From: Saccopteryx bilineata
Taxonomy: Eukaryota > Chordata > Mammalia > Chiroptera > Emballonuridae
Reading direction: 5' to 3'
DNA: 64,000 nucleotides
Assembly (NCBI RefSeq): GCF_036850765.1
Contig: NC_089493.1
Span: 269,989,034-270,053,033, forward strand
The translations under genes were made by a program, and so were the position numbers. Positions 48,877-58,760 of the stretch are shown piece by piece. Position 1 is the stretch's first letter. Every line of letters begins with the position of its first letter. Under the pieces are notes generated by a model. That model made no database searches, had not been told where the DNA came from, and saw only the letters and a list, made by a program, of their open reading frames with translations.

Positions 48877-49653
48877 TGATTCTTTTTCATTTTAAATAAT
48901 TATTTTCATTATAAAAATAAGAAAATAAACATCCAAAAATAACCTTATACTCCTGCCAGTCAGTCTAGCATAATGACACTTTTGGCCTATTCCTCTGTAG
49001 TCATTTTTATCCCCATGTATTTTTAAAAGGAAAACAACACATGCATTAGATTATAATATATATGCCATCAAAGCCACCCATGTTAAGTATATAATTAAAT
49101 GAGTTATAATAAGTACAGTTTTATAACCATCACCACAGTCCAGTATTAGAACATTTGCACAACTCTGTTCTGCATCCTCATTCTTTAGTTTAAGAAGGGA
49201 GTGGCTTGGTCATTCTGTTCTAGGTGTTGACAGCACCACTTTAGCTGAAGCCCATACACTTTGACTTGGTGTTGTATGTTTATTTTCATTAAATTCAAAA
49301 TAATTTTAAATTTCTCATATGATTCCTTCTCTGACCATGGAATATTTATTAGAAGCAGGTTTATTTGTTTAAATATATTTGTGGATTTCCCAAATCCCAA
49401 CTATCCTTCTGTTTTGATTTCTAATTTAATTAGAACTATAGAAAATACACTTTTTATGATTTCAGTGTTTTTAAATTTATTGATACTTACTTAATGACCT
49501 AGCATATGCTCTGTGTTGAGTAGTATATCAAACGTGCTTGAAAAGAGCATGTACTATGCTGTTTTGGAGTGTTCTTATATGTATCAGGAAGGTTGGTTGA
49601 TAATGTTTAAAACAAGTATATTCCTGTTGATTTTTCAATCTGCTCTAAACATA

Positions 49654-49730
49654 TACTGCTCACAAAAGTTAGGGGATATTTTATAGCTTCATGTTCATTT
49701 TGAAATATCCCCTAATTTTTGTGAGTAGTA
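49654..49730. mobile_element. 77-bp mariner-type palindromic MITE
   Basis: The two halves are near-perfect inverted repeats: left 'tactgctcacaaaagttagg' and the complement of the right 'tactactcacaaaaattagg', meeting in a short centre. TA dinucleotides flank it at 49652-49653 and 49731-49732, the mariner target-site pattern. It lies inside old L1 sequence. Confidence 0.87.
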
Positions 49731-50179
49731 TATTTAAAGTGGGACATTGAAGTTTCTAGCTTCTATCACTTCGTTATTTACTTCTCCCTTTAGTTCTGTC
49801 AGCTTTTGCTTCATGTAATTGGGGGCTCTGTTGTTAGGTATGTGTATGTGTATAATTGTTACATTTTCCTGATTATTTCTTTATTATTATTATAAAATAT
49901 CCTTTTGTCACTAGTAACAGTTTGTTTTTAAACTCTATTTTATGTAATAGCATACTCTCCTCAGCTCTTTTATGTTTGCTTTTTGCTTTTGTAATAATTT
50001 TTTCTTCAATTTATATTTGTATTTAAGTCCAAATTGTAGTTCTCTTAGACAGCATATACTTGGATTTTTAAAAACCCAACCTAACATCCCTTCCTTTTAA
50101 TTGAGGTTTTAACCCATTCACCTTTAACATCATCATTGATTTGGTTGGATGTCTGTCTCTATTTTGACCTTTTCATTTG

Positions 50180-50238
50180 GTCTGTGAAGGACCAGGGGAT
50201 GAGAAAACAGAGTTGCTACAATATATTATCTAAAATGT
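50180..50238 (+). repeat. 59-bp inverted repeat, left arm
   Basis: Exactly complementary to 51303-51361. It begins 'gtctgtgaaggaccagggga' and ends 'attatctaaaatgt'. In the L1 text this arm interrupts 'catttg' and 'tcctttttg', which are adjacent in the L1 consensus I recall, so this arm looks like the inserted one. Confidence 0.95.
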
Positions 50239-50667
50239 CCTTTTTGTTATTGTTTTCCATTGTTCCTTCTTTATTGCTCTTTGACATTAACTAGGTGGTT
50301 TTTAAGTTGTTTTTTAAATTTCTTTATTGGTTTTTACTGTACTTTTAGAGTTATTTTCTGAGTTGTTGCACTATTCATTTAAAATATGCATCAAATCTTA
50401 TCACAATGTATTTTAGTTTAACACTAACTTAATCCCAGTACCATGCACTGATTTGCTTCATATAGTATTATATGATCCTCCTTTGTGCTTTCATTGTCAT
50501 GTACATTACATCATGTATCTTTTAAATCTAATAATACATTGTTGTAATTATTGCTTCACACAGTTTATATCTTTTAACAGAGTGAACACAAGGAAAATAT
50601 GTTCATAAATATAAATACATATACTGTATAAATTTATATGTTTACTATTCTGTTACTCGTTTTTACT

Positions 50668-50853
50668 TTTTTTTAATTTGTTGATTTTAGTGAGGCATGA
50701 AAGGGAAGAGAGAGAGAAAGAACATTGATTTGTTGTTCCACTTACCCATGCATTCATTGGTTGATTCTTGTATGTGCCCTGAACAAGGCTAGAACCCACA
50801 ATCTTGGTGTTTCTGGATGATCCTCTAACAACCTGAGCTACCCAGCCAAGGCC
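50668..50853 (-). mobile_element. Bat tRNA SINE, short 'gatttgttgttcca' type
   Basis: 'agaacattgatttgttgttc' and 'gattcttgtatgtgccctga' in minus orientation, ending in 'ctacccagccaaggc' at the tRNA head. Same subtype as 20014-20182. It is inserted in L1M sequence; TSD not clear. Confidence 0.78.
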
Positions 50854-51302
50854 TATTTTTATTACTCTTTATATCTTCCTATGGGTTTCAGTTATTGCCT
50901 GGTATTATTTTCTGCTGTAGCCATTACATCCCTCCTTCCTCTGTGCTAGTAATAATTATTATTATATATAATACATGTTTATATGTTGTTTACCTGTAAT
51001 ACAATTTTATAATTACAGATTTATCTAGTTGCTTCTAAATTAGTTAAGATGAAAATTTTTGTCTCTATGTTATGAATCATGACATCATACTTTAACTGTT
51101 CAAATACTTTTTTTTCGCAAATACTTTTTTTAAAAGTCTTTAAACATATTTATAATTGCTGCTTTGAAGTCCTTGTCTGCTGAGTCCAACATCTGGATCC
51201 CCTCAGAGATGGTTTTGAAAATTGATTTTTTTTTCTTCTTTATGGGTCAGTTCTTAAGTTTTTATACATCTCATAATTTTTTGAAACTGGGCTGAAAACT
51301 GC

Positions 51303-51361
51303 ACATTTTAGATAATATATTGTAGCAACTCTGTTTTCTCATCCCCTGGTCCTTCACAGAC
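51303..51361 (-). repeat. 59-bp inverted repeat, right arm
   Basis: Perfect reverse complement of 50180-50238. Its context ('acattttagataatatattg' then 'tagcaactctg') fits the normal L1M text, so this arm is probably the source copy. Confidence 0.95.
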
Positions 51362-51480
51362 ATCTAAGCTGGTGGCTGTTCCTGTTGGTTTCATTCTGTG
51401 GGCATGTGCTCTCCATAAGGTGTGTCCACTGATGTCTTGGCTGTTATCCTCCTGGTTCCCCTCCTCCCTCAGGCTGCCTC

Positions 51481-52204
51481 CACCCTCCCCTCCTTTATAT
51501 AGTTCCATCCAGCTCCCTAGGATTCATTTCTGCGTCAAAATAGCTTAGTGCTTAGCCAGAGACTGGTCTGTGGTTGTTTGAATACTTTGAACTCGGTGCT
51601 TTGGTTCACTAAATCACAAAGTCTTTCTCCTTTTTCTGATGGATCTGCCTTAAATTTCACCTTCTGTGTGTGTAAGGCCTCATGCTCAGCAGTCATAAGT
51701 CATCTGCTAGGGCTTTCTCCAGTCTCTTGTGAGCTTGAGCACAGCTTTGTGGATACGCACAGCCCTCCTTACCCTCAGAGATAGACAGATCTTATCAAGG
51801 CCTCTTGCCTTCCCAGGAGCTCCCTGTTGGTTTTCGGACTCTTCTGCTGGTTTGTTTCCTGCTTTGACCGGTAAGGAGATTTCAGGCTAGATGCAATGTT
51901 GCCCTTCCCCATGGAGCTGGGGAGAAGCCGGGCCTGGGCATACCACCAAGCTGAAGTCTTCAGATTCCATTGTTCTTATTAAGATTCAGTAACTTGTCTT
52001 GAATAAACGCTTCTCACTTTGTTGTATGCTTTTGGTCAATGTTCAGTGTCCTTCAAAGTTGTTTTGACAGTTTTGTCCAGTTTTATTGTTCCTTTCTGTG
52101 ATGAGGATTTTACAAGCTCCTTGTGCACACATTCCAGAAGTTGTACCCTCTTGAGTTTTTGTTGTTGTTGTTGTTTAAAAGCATAGGTACTACAAAGTAC
52201 GTTA
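51481..52204. other. Unique sequence, no gene seen
   Basis: No gene, RNA or clear repeat. A short (GTT)n lies at about 52160-52175, beside the start of the MaLR fragment. Confidence 0.4.
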
Positions 52205-52395
52205 ATTGCTGCGGTCTGAATGTTTTCTTCTTGCAAATTCATACACTGGAGTTCTTAACGCCCAATGCGATGGTATTAGGAGGTGAGTCCTTTAGGGAGG
52301 AGGTAGGTCAGGAGGATGGAGCCCTCACGAATGGGATGAATACTCTTATAGAAGAGACCCAAGAGCTCCCTAGCCCCTACCACAGCTGTAATGCC
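52205..52395 (+). mobile_element. MaLR (MST/MLT1-type) LTR fragment
   Basis: 'tgctgcggtctgaatgtttt', 'aatgcgatggtattaggagg', 'gagccctcacgaatgggatg' and 'cttatagaagagaccc' follow the 5' half of MaLR LTRs. The 3' half is missing or unrecognisable after about 52395. Confidence 0.75.
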
Positions 52396-53517
52396 ACTTA
52401 CAGGGCTGCTCAGCATGCAGTATAGGTTCGAACCAACAAATCAGGCATACAGCAAGCGGCATAATAGCCCTGTGCCAGCTTTACTACAGAGAGAAAACTT
52501 GCTTAGTGTCTACTCCTTTAACATAGCTGATTGTCGGAATGCCACCATTGTTCGAAAGGTCGACCATGACAACGTGGGTGATACTTGTGATTTTGTTATA
52601 TTTCAGAAAACCAATCTCATGGTCTGTAGCAGCAATTTTCTTTGCATATAGGTTTTTAATAGGGTCTCATTTCCATCTGTACTGCCAAGAAAAAAGCCCA
52701 GTCTTGTCTTCATTAAGCCCAGTGTTAAAATCACAATCCAGATATGGGTATAGCCCAGGTGCTGCTCAGAGCCGGCTCTTGGGAGACCATCTGTCTGGCA
52801 ACCCACACAGCGTGGCTGCTTCCTGAAGACCCCCTGAACTAACAAGTGGACCACGCTTGTTTCCAAGCAGGAAGAGAGAGGGCTTTGCTAAGCCTGTGTT
52901 TATATTTTCCTGCTGGGGAGGATTGGCTTTCCTTAAGCTTACCAATCAGTTTATTTAAAATTTTGCAGGCTTTTGTTGGTTCCTCCCACTTAACCAATCA
53001 GATACTTTCTCTAGTCAAGACTGACAAGCCTCTGTGATTGCCATTCTGGCTTCTACTCTGCCTTCAAGTTGAAGCACAGAAACACCTTCCCTTCGAGCAC
53101 CTGACCAGCAGTGCCTTGCAGAGATTTTTCTGGACTAGTAAGCCTATTTATTAATGTTTTAGCCTTCTAGCAAATTAAGCTAAATGGAATGCTGAAGCTT
53201 TTTACTGAAGCGGGCTTTCTACATTTTATAAAATATGATATCCAACCCCCTTTGCTCTCTTTCCCATTCAATATCTAGCTACCTGTCTACATTAACAGCA
53301 GGATCCAGTAAATGTTTGTAGAATGAATAATAGATGTTAGCATGGTGCCTAATAGCACATACTTCGTAGATATTCCGCTGATCATTGTGAAGGTGGCTGT
53401 CTGTGTTAGCTCTTTATTCTCAGGAGTTTTATTAGAAACAAATAACTGAACCCATTGGTTCTTTGGTAATTAGAGATGCTTACTGCTAAGAGTAGAATAC
53501 AGACTCCCACCCTCATA
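52396..53517. other. Unassigned sequence with paired CCAAT motifs
   Basis: No gene seen. Two 'accaatcag' CCAAT-type boxes lie at about 52942 and 52994 in the same direction, with 'ttggttcctcccactt' between, as in some promoters and LTR U3 regions. No TATA box, LTR ends or TSD could be fixed. Confidence 0.3.
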
Positions 53518-53525
53518 CCCTACAG

Positions 53526-53994
53526 CAGGGGTCCCCAAACTTTTTACATGGGGCCAGTTCACTGTCCCTCAGACCGTTGGAGGGCCGGACTATAAAAAAA
53601 AAACTATGAACAAATCCCTACGCACACTGCACATATCTTATTTTAAAGTAAAAAAACAAAACGGGAAACAAATACAATATTTAAAATATAGAACAAGTAA
53701 ATTTAAATCAACAAACTGACCAGTATTTCAATGGGAACTATGGGCCTGCTTTTGGCTAATGAGACAGTGTCCGGTTCCATATTTGTCACTGCTAGCCGTA
53801 ACAAGTGATGTGACGCACTTCCGGAGCTGTGAGGCGTGTGTCCTGTGTCACCGGAAGTAGTACTGTACGTGAGCAACGCTGCGCTTTGCCTCCTGTGCTC
53901 TTCTCACTGACCACCGGTGAAAGAGCAGCGGGGGCCGGATAAATGGCCTAAGGGGGCCGCATGCAGCCCACGGGCCGTAGTTTGGGGACCCCTG
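53526..53994. mobile_element. 469-bp non-autonomous hAT element, long form
   Basis: The termini 'caggggtccccaaact' and 'agtttggggacccctg' are perfect inverted repeats. An exact 8-bp TSD 'ccctacag' lies at 53518-53525 and 53995-54002. Compared with 38848-39179 it has about 140 extra bp in the middle containing 'gtgatgtgacgcacttccgg' and 'cgtgagcaacgctgcgc'. No open transposase frame. Confidence 0.97.
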
Positions 53995-54029
53995 CCCTAC
54001 AGAATAGTGTTCTTCCTGAGTTGAAAATA

Positions 54030-54245
54030 AGCAGAGGTAGAGAGGGAGGGTGCTTGAGCTGATATGGGTCCTAGAGAGAAAAGCAAGAAAGAAAAGAGCT
54101 GGAACTCTGGAAGCAAGTGAAAGAAAAGAACCAAAGATAGACAAGGGCCAGAATTAAGGGGAAAAAAGAAAAACAAAAAAACTGAACATGTGACCCCAAA
54201 AAACAAAAAAGAAATAGTAGAAGAAAAAGAAAAAAAGAAAGAAAT
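54030..54245. repeat. Purine-rich low-complexity tract
   Basis: Long runs of A and G (gaaag, aaaaagaaaa types) with few pyrimidines. The overlapping minus-strand open frames reflect composition, not coding. Confidence 0.8.
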
Positions 54246-54810
54246 GGAATGGATTAGTAATGTTCCCTAAATTGTCTTTAATATTCATATATGTACACAT
54301 ATATTTTTAATTCAGGTGATAAAAGTGATAGCCCTAACAGTTCCTCTTGGACCTGCTTAAGAATTTCAGCACTGTGTTTTCCTTCAGGAATATCCGTGAC
54401 TCTTCTTTCTTGGTGTTTCTGCCTTTCATCCTCACTCAGGACATTCGTGCCTTCTCTGTCTCAGTGGTCCGTGGCTTGAAAACCACTGCCTATCTCATTC
54501 TTCAGGGGGCTGGGAAGGCTCTGCTGGTCCTGATTTGTTTCTCATACTCGACTACTTGGAAGTGTTCCTTTTTAAAAAGTTTCCACAGATAGAGCTAAAA
54601 ATTGGGAAAACACTTGTGTAACAGAAGGAGCCGTTGGTAGAAATTCTGTCTGATGGGATGACTAGTCATGAGTTTTGCTCCATCTCTGAAGGCCCTTTAT
54701 TCCATTGGTAAATTGAGGATACTGAATTTACATAATCTTTAAGAATCTTTCTTGCTGTAATATTGTATTTTAAATAAAGGATTATCTGCAAGAACAACAA
54801 AAAAGTGAGA

Positions 54811-54945
54811 AATAGATAACCCTGGGGAACAAAACTTTTGTTGCATCCACAAAAACACTTGTTCTTACCTAATTCAAGTGTGCTGATCTCAAATCTGACA
54901 TTAGTTTTTCTCTGTAAGCTACAGTTTTTTTGCAATTCAAATTTT
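54811..54945. repeat. Left terminal inverted repeat
   Basis: It pairs with 56955-57103. The best blocks are 'ctggggaacaa', 'tgttgcat', 'tcaaatct' and 'gtttttttgcaatt'. Overall identity is moderate with several indels, as expected for an old element. Confidence 0.75.
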
Positions 54946-55160
54946 AGGTTTTCATCTTATTGTAAAATTGTCAACATTTAGTTTAACATAATGAACTAGA
55001 ATGTCTTCTTGGGCATCATGTTTGTGACTATATAATAATTTATATAATGCAATAAATACACTAATACACTAAAAGATATGATTGTATCAGAATTTGTCTA
55101 CAATTTCAAAATAGAACATATTAAAACTTATTTTAATCATAAAATTTGTGCAAAACTTAT

Positions 55161-56767
55161 TTATATTCTATTCCGGCAAAAATTTGCGTTTGTAGCTCTT
55201 GCGTTTGTGTACTTGTTGAGGACAATCTCATTTGATGCTCCAGCAGTAGTCTGCTCATCACTCACAGCTCCAAGATTTTCAGAAAACTTACCAAGGTGAC
55301 TGTTCAGGAAGTGAATCTTAACGCTCATGTTACATCCAATGTCGCGGAAAGGCAACAGCATCCTTTGAACCAGAAGTTCATAGTTTTCTGCTTTTTTGTT
55401 GCCAAGGAAGTTCTTTGTAACTGCCACAAAAGTCTGCCGTGCTGCTTTCTCCTCCTTATTCATCTTCCTGGCAAACTCTTCTTCATGTATGAGGGTTCGA
55501 ATTTGAGGTCCATCGAATACACCTGCTTTTATCTTCTCAAAAGACAAGGCAGGAAAAACAAATAATATGTTGAAAACATTCACTTTCTCTATTCAAAGCC
55601 TGAACAAACTGCTTCATTAAGCCAAGTTTGATGTGAAGTGGGGGAAAATGATCCTGTCTCGATTAACTACAGGCTCATTCACAATATTTTGCATCCCTAC
55701 TTCCAGAGCTTCACGTTTCAGCCACTCCTCCTGTGTCCAGTGTTTCTCCTGAGCTCGGCTGTCCCACAAACACAGAAAGCAAGGATACTTCATGAAACCT
55801 CTCTGTTGTCCTAGAAGGAAATTTACCATTTTAAGATCCACACAAATGATTCAGTTATGCTCCTCATACTTCAGAAAATTGAGGACAATTTTTGTGTCAT
55901 TCTTATTAAGTCATTCAATTCGGGCTGGCTAAACTGCTGAGGGGTTAATGACTGCTTGGCATCAGAAGAAGATCCTTCAGATTCTACAGCCATTTCCTCA
56001 TGCATCTTATCAAAATACACTTGATCACCATGTTCACTTTCTTCGTCCTTAGAAGAAATAGAACCATTGAAAACTGGAACCGGGAGTGTCTCAGAGTGTG
56101 GGATAGGTCGTATTGCTGAAGAAATATTAGGATATGCGATCATATGCCATTTTTCTTGCCGATGCCCTTTGTATGGATCAGACAGAAATAACAGTCACTG
56201 CTGTGGTCCTTAGATTCACGCCAAACCATGGGAATACCAAAAGGCATTCCTTTGTGTTTTCCTTTTGTCCAGTCACGAAGCATTTCCTCACAATTATGAC
56301 ACACAATTTGAGGAGCCCAATTCTTGTCTTGGTCGCCAAGGGGAACTTGAAAATAGGCAATATATGCACGTGTCACAAATGATGAAATATTGTGCCTTTG
56401 ATGTTGAAGTGTGTAACAGCCACATGTATCAGTGGCCCCAACCTTTTTTGGGCCACGGACTGGTTTAATGTCAGAAAATATGTATTTTCACAGACCGGCC
56501 TTTAGGATGGAATGGATAAATGTATCATGTCACCGAGACAAGCGTCAAGAGTGAGTCTTAGATGGATGTAACAGAGGGAATCTGGTCATTTTTTAAAAAT
56601 AAAACATCGTTCAGACTTAAATATAAATAAAACAGAAATAATGTCAGTTATTTATTCTTTCTCTGTGGACCGGTACCAGTCCACAGCCCGGGGGTTGGGG
56701 ACCACTGACATATATAACAGAAGGTGTCAGGACTATTCTTACATTTACACCTATTCAAAGAAGCCAT
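55161..56767 (-). pseudogene. Broken gene of a cysteine-rich transposon protein
   Basis: Read from an ATG at 56767, about 190 bp inside the right TIR. The N-terminus has cysteine pairs (C-x-C near codon 7, FCYIC, VCHNC, then DCYFC near 56190), probably zinc-binding. Then come PMVWRES, IRPIPHSETLPVP, an acidic stretch, QPELNDLIR, KYEEHN, VDLKMVNFLLGQQ, YPCFLCLWDSR, FDGPQIRTLI, NFLGNKKAENY and CNMSVKIHFLNSHLGKF..ENLGAVSDEQ. From memory these match, in order, predicted proteins of unknown function that are multi-copy in invertebrate genomes. Damage: hAT MITE at 56430-56707; frameshifts near 56145, 55640 and 55555; a deletion near 55897 that joins the PELNDL part to KYEEHN, probably removing over 100 residues; a stop at 55851-55853 where the family has W; and a probable deletion after SDEQ (near 55250). 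Catalytic residues are not proven; an Asp in VDLK may be one of a DDE-type set. No host function is suggested. Confidence 0.75.
56430..56707. mobile_element. 278-bp hAT MITE nested in the transposon gene
   Basis: The ends 'cagtggccccaacctttttt' and the complement 'cagtggtccccaaccccc' are inverted. The TSD is 'acatgtat' (56422-56429) versus 'acatatat' (56708-56715), 7 of 8 matching. Removing the element and one TSD copy rejoins the reading frame of the surrounding gene between its FCYIC motif and the following glycine codon, so the gene was in frame at this site when the MITE landed. Confidence 0.92.
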
Positions 56768-56954
56768 GATTCAATCTCAAAACAAAATAAGAGGGTGTTT
56801 TTATCAGATATTTTTTTTTACATTTAAAAACAACTACAATTATGTAAAAGTGATGTTTGTAAAACATTAGTTGCCTTGTGGTTATGTTCAATCCAAGAGC
56901 TGTTGCCCTTTAACTCCAATTTAAAAACTAATGTATGCCATTAACTGTAACAAA

Positions 56955-57103
56955 AATAAATTAAAATTGCATAAAAACTGGAGCATGCACCAAAAAAACG
57001 GATTTTAGATTTGGAATTAGCGATGCAGAAATATATAGAAACAGTTCTAAAACCTCATGCAACAGAAAATGAAAAAAAAAATTGTTCCCCAGTGTCACCT
57101 ATC
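56955..57103. repeat. Right terminal inverted repeat
   Basis: Complement of 54811-54945: reading inward on the minus strand it runs 'agataggtgacactggggaa', then T9, 'ctgttgcatgagg', 'attccaaatct' and 'ccagtttttatgcaatttta'. A MIR begins just outside it. Confidence 0.75.
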
Positions 57104-57111
57104 TGCTTCAC

Positions 57112-57235
57112 TTGATGTTCTGAGAACTTTATGTCCATATCTCATATAATCCTCCCAACATCTCACTTCTCCAGTGGGGAAACAGAGGCTGGGAAAGATC
57201 ATGACTTACCTGAGATAACAGCAGTTGCTGTCTGA
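57112..57235 (-). repeat. MIR SINE
   Basis: 'gagaactttatgtccatatc' then 'tcatataatcctcccaacat' and 'agtggggaaacagaggctgg' is the complement of MIR. It is the probable host sequence into which the neighbouring transposon inserted. Confidence 0.65.
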
Positions 57236-57335
57236 TTCTTCTGCTGTGCCATGATGGTGCCCAATGAGCCAAGCCGGAATACAGATGGACTTTTTGCTAG
57301 AAATTGAATTTATACTTTTGCTTTTTTTTTTTATT

Positions 57336-57358
57336 TGTGTGTGTGTGTGTATGTGTTG
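57336..57358. repeat. (TG)n microsatellite
   Basis: About ten TG units with one interruption, preceded by a T run at 57321-57332. Confidence 0.9.
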
Positions 57359-57359
57359 T

Positions 57360-58334
57360 TTTTCATATCTCTAATGAGATTGTATAGTATTTGTCATTGT
57401 TACAACATGACAGCTTGTGCAGTTTCTTGGGTGAGCATATGAGGCCTATTGTATCTGGTGGGAATTGAGTGAGTGAACAATTTTTTTGGAACTGAAAATC
57501 CATTTTTAAGGTCTTTAGAAAGGTAGGTTAACACTGTCTTCCCAGTAAGTTTTCTCGCTAATGTTTTTTCTTTCTATCTTGTCTTTCTTGGTGATGTTTC
57601 TTACACTCCCAATCCTGATCTATATGTGTATTAGTTTCAGGAACTAAAGCAGAGGTGAGTCACAGGCCATCTCTGCATAGTCACTCTGCCATCTACCTCA
57701 GCAGGTATCTGTATCCTCAGGGAAAATTGTTTTTCTCTCCTCCCACTTTCATCCCTTCTGTTTGGTTTTACAGCTATACACAAATGTTGGCAAGCCTTCG
57801 GGCTCACCTGATGTAGAACAATGTACTTTTTAATGCATTCCCTGGCAGTAATTCCCCTTGCTCGTTTATATTCCTGGTCCAGTGTACACGGTGCTTCTTT
57901 CTCCCCATGCTGTCTCAGTGTTGGCAGAGAGTAACGGGCAGCTGTGTATGCAGACCTGTCACCTGAGCCAGCGTACGTGGAAAGGGGGGCCCATGGCATG
58001 ATTTTTACTCCATGTTCCGTACATGGCTCTATTTAATCCTCAGAGTAACCATATACTTTCTTCATAAAGCAAGCCCAGTACAATTATTTCTAGTTCCTGT
58101 TGTAGAATTTCAGAAATAGGAAGACACTTAGAGCTCATTGGGTTATTTAGGAGGAGGCTGAGTCCACTGTAGGGGTCTGGCAGTAATTGTAGGTCCTTCT
58201 AAGGCAGGAACTTTCTTGTTCATTGTTAACGCTGTCCATGTCTGATATAGTGTCCGCAATCAGTGCTTCAGAAACGTTTGCGTTTTTCAGGGTCGTAGAA
58301 ATAATCAGTATGTTACAAAAAGGAAAGAGTTCGT
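57360..58334. other. Unique sequence, no gene seen
   Basis: No recognisable gene or repeat. The 120-codon minus frame at 57637-57999 has no family resemblance. Confidence 0.45.
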
Positions 58335-58760
58335 CTACCTGGTGATAGCAGAGCCAAACACGAGACACTCAGATTGCAGTAGAGAATACTGGCTATTTTA
58401 TTATGAATGGCCCCAAAATGGAGAACAGGAAGCTAAAGCTCAAAAGCCCCAACTCCCCAATCCAGGGTCTGGAGCGGGTTTTTAAGGGTATACGCAGAAT
58501 TAGTACAGCAGTTTCTAATTGGAGGACCTTGGAGCTTGGTCATTTATGGTAAGGGGTGTCATCACAGGATCCTTCTGGACAAATGGCCCCTTCCCTCTGA
58601 AAGGTTCTAGTGTTCAGGTTCCAGTGATGCCCCGCTCCTTTGGTTTCTTTCAGCTTTGTTCCAGGTAAAGCTGAAGGTCTAAGTCCTTTCCCCTCACATG
58701 CTTCAGCTGCAAGATTTTTGGTTTTGGTCTGTTGTCTCTGAAAAGCAATTCAGTATCTCA
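58335..58760 (-). mobile_element. Possible solo LTR of an endogenous retrovirus, antisense
   Basis: The plus strand has 'gagacactcagattgcagta', 'ttttattatgaatggcccca', 'gctaaagctcaaaagcccca' and 'ggtcatttatggtaaggggt', a pattern I associate with class I-type bat ERV LTRs read backwards; the minus strand gives an AATAAA signal near the LTR end. No coding region accompanies it. Boundaries and TSD are not certain. Confidence 0.45.

Larger units (their letters stand above)
49200..51480 (-). mobile_element. Old L1M block, antisense
   Basis: T-rich plus-strand text in the order 'catatgattccttctctgac', 'aattagaactatagaaaata', 'tttgcttcatgtaattgggg', 'cttagacagcatatacttgg' and 'ataatatattgtagcaactc' follows antisense L1M sequence. 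It is interrupted by a 77-bp mariner MITE, a SINE and a 59-bp inverted segment. The edges are approximate and the upstream part (48960-49200) may also belong to it. Confidence 0.65.
54811..57103 (-). mobile_element. DNA transposon relic with long degenerate TIRs, unassigned family
   Basis: Two inverted, diverged termini enclose a minus-strand pseudogene. The left end has 'aatagataaccctggggaac' and the complement of the right end has 'agataggtgacactggggaa'. Both then read 'aacaa', a T-rich stretch and 'gttgcat', and further in both have 'caaatct', 'gttttt', 'cagtttt' and 'tgcaatt' in the same order, about 140 bp in all. The exact outer edge and TSD could not be fixed; similarity may extend outward to about 54801 and 57110, and the right flank runs straight into a MIR. 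With the later 278-bp hAT insertion removed, about 2.0 kb of the element remains. I do not recognise a named superfamily. Confidence 0.78.

Noticed and set aside
57091..57120. Extension of the transposon TIR outward to 'agaaca'
   Set aside because: The apparent extra match on the right overlaps the start of a MIR ('gagaactttatg'), so it is probably chance; the edge was left at about 57103.
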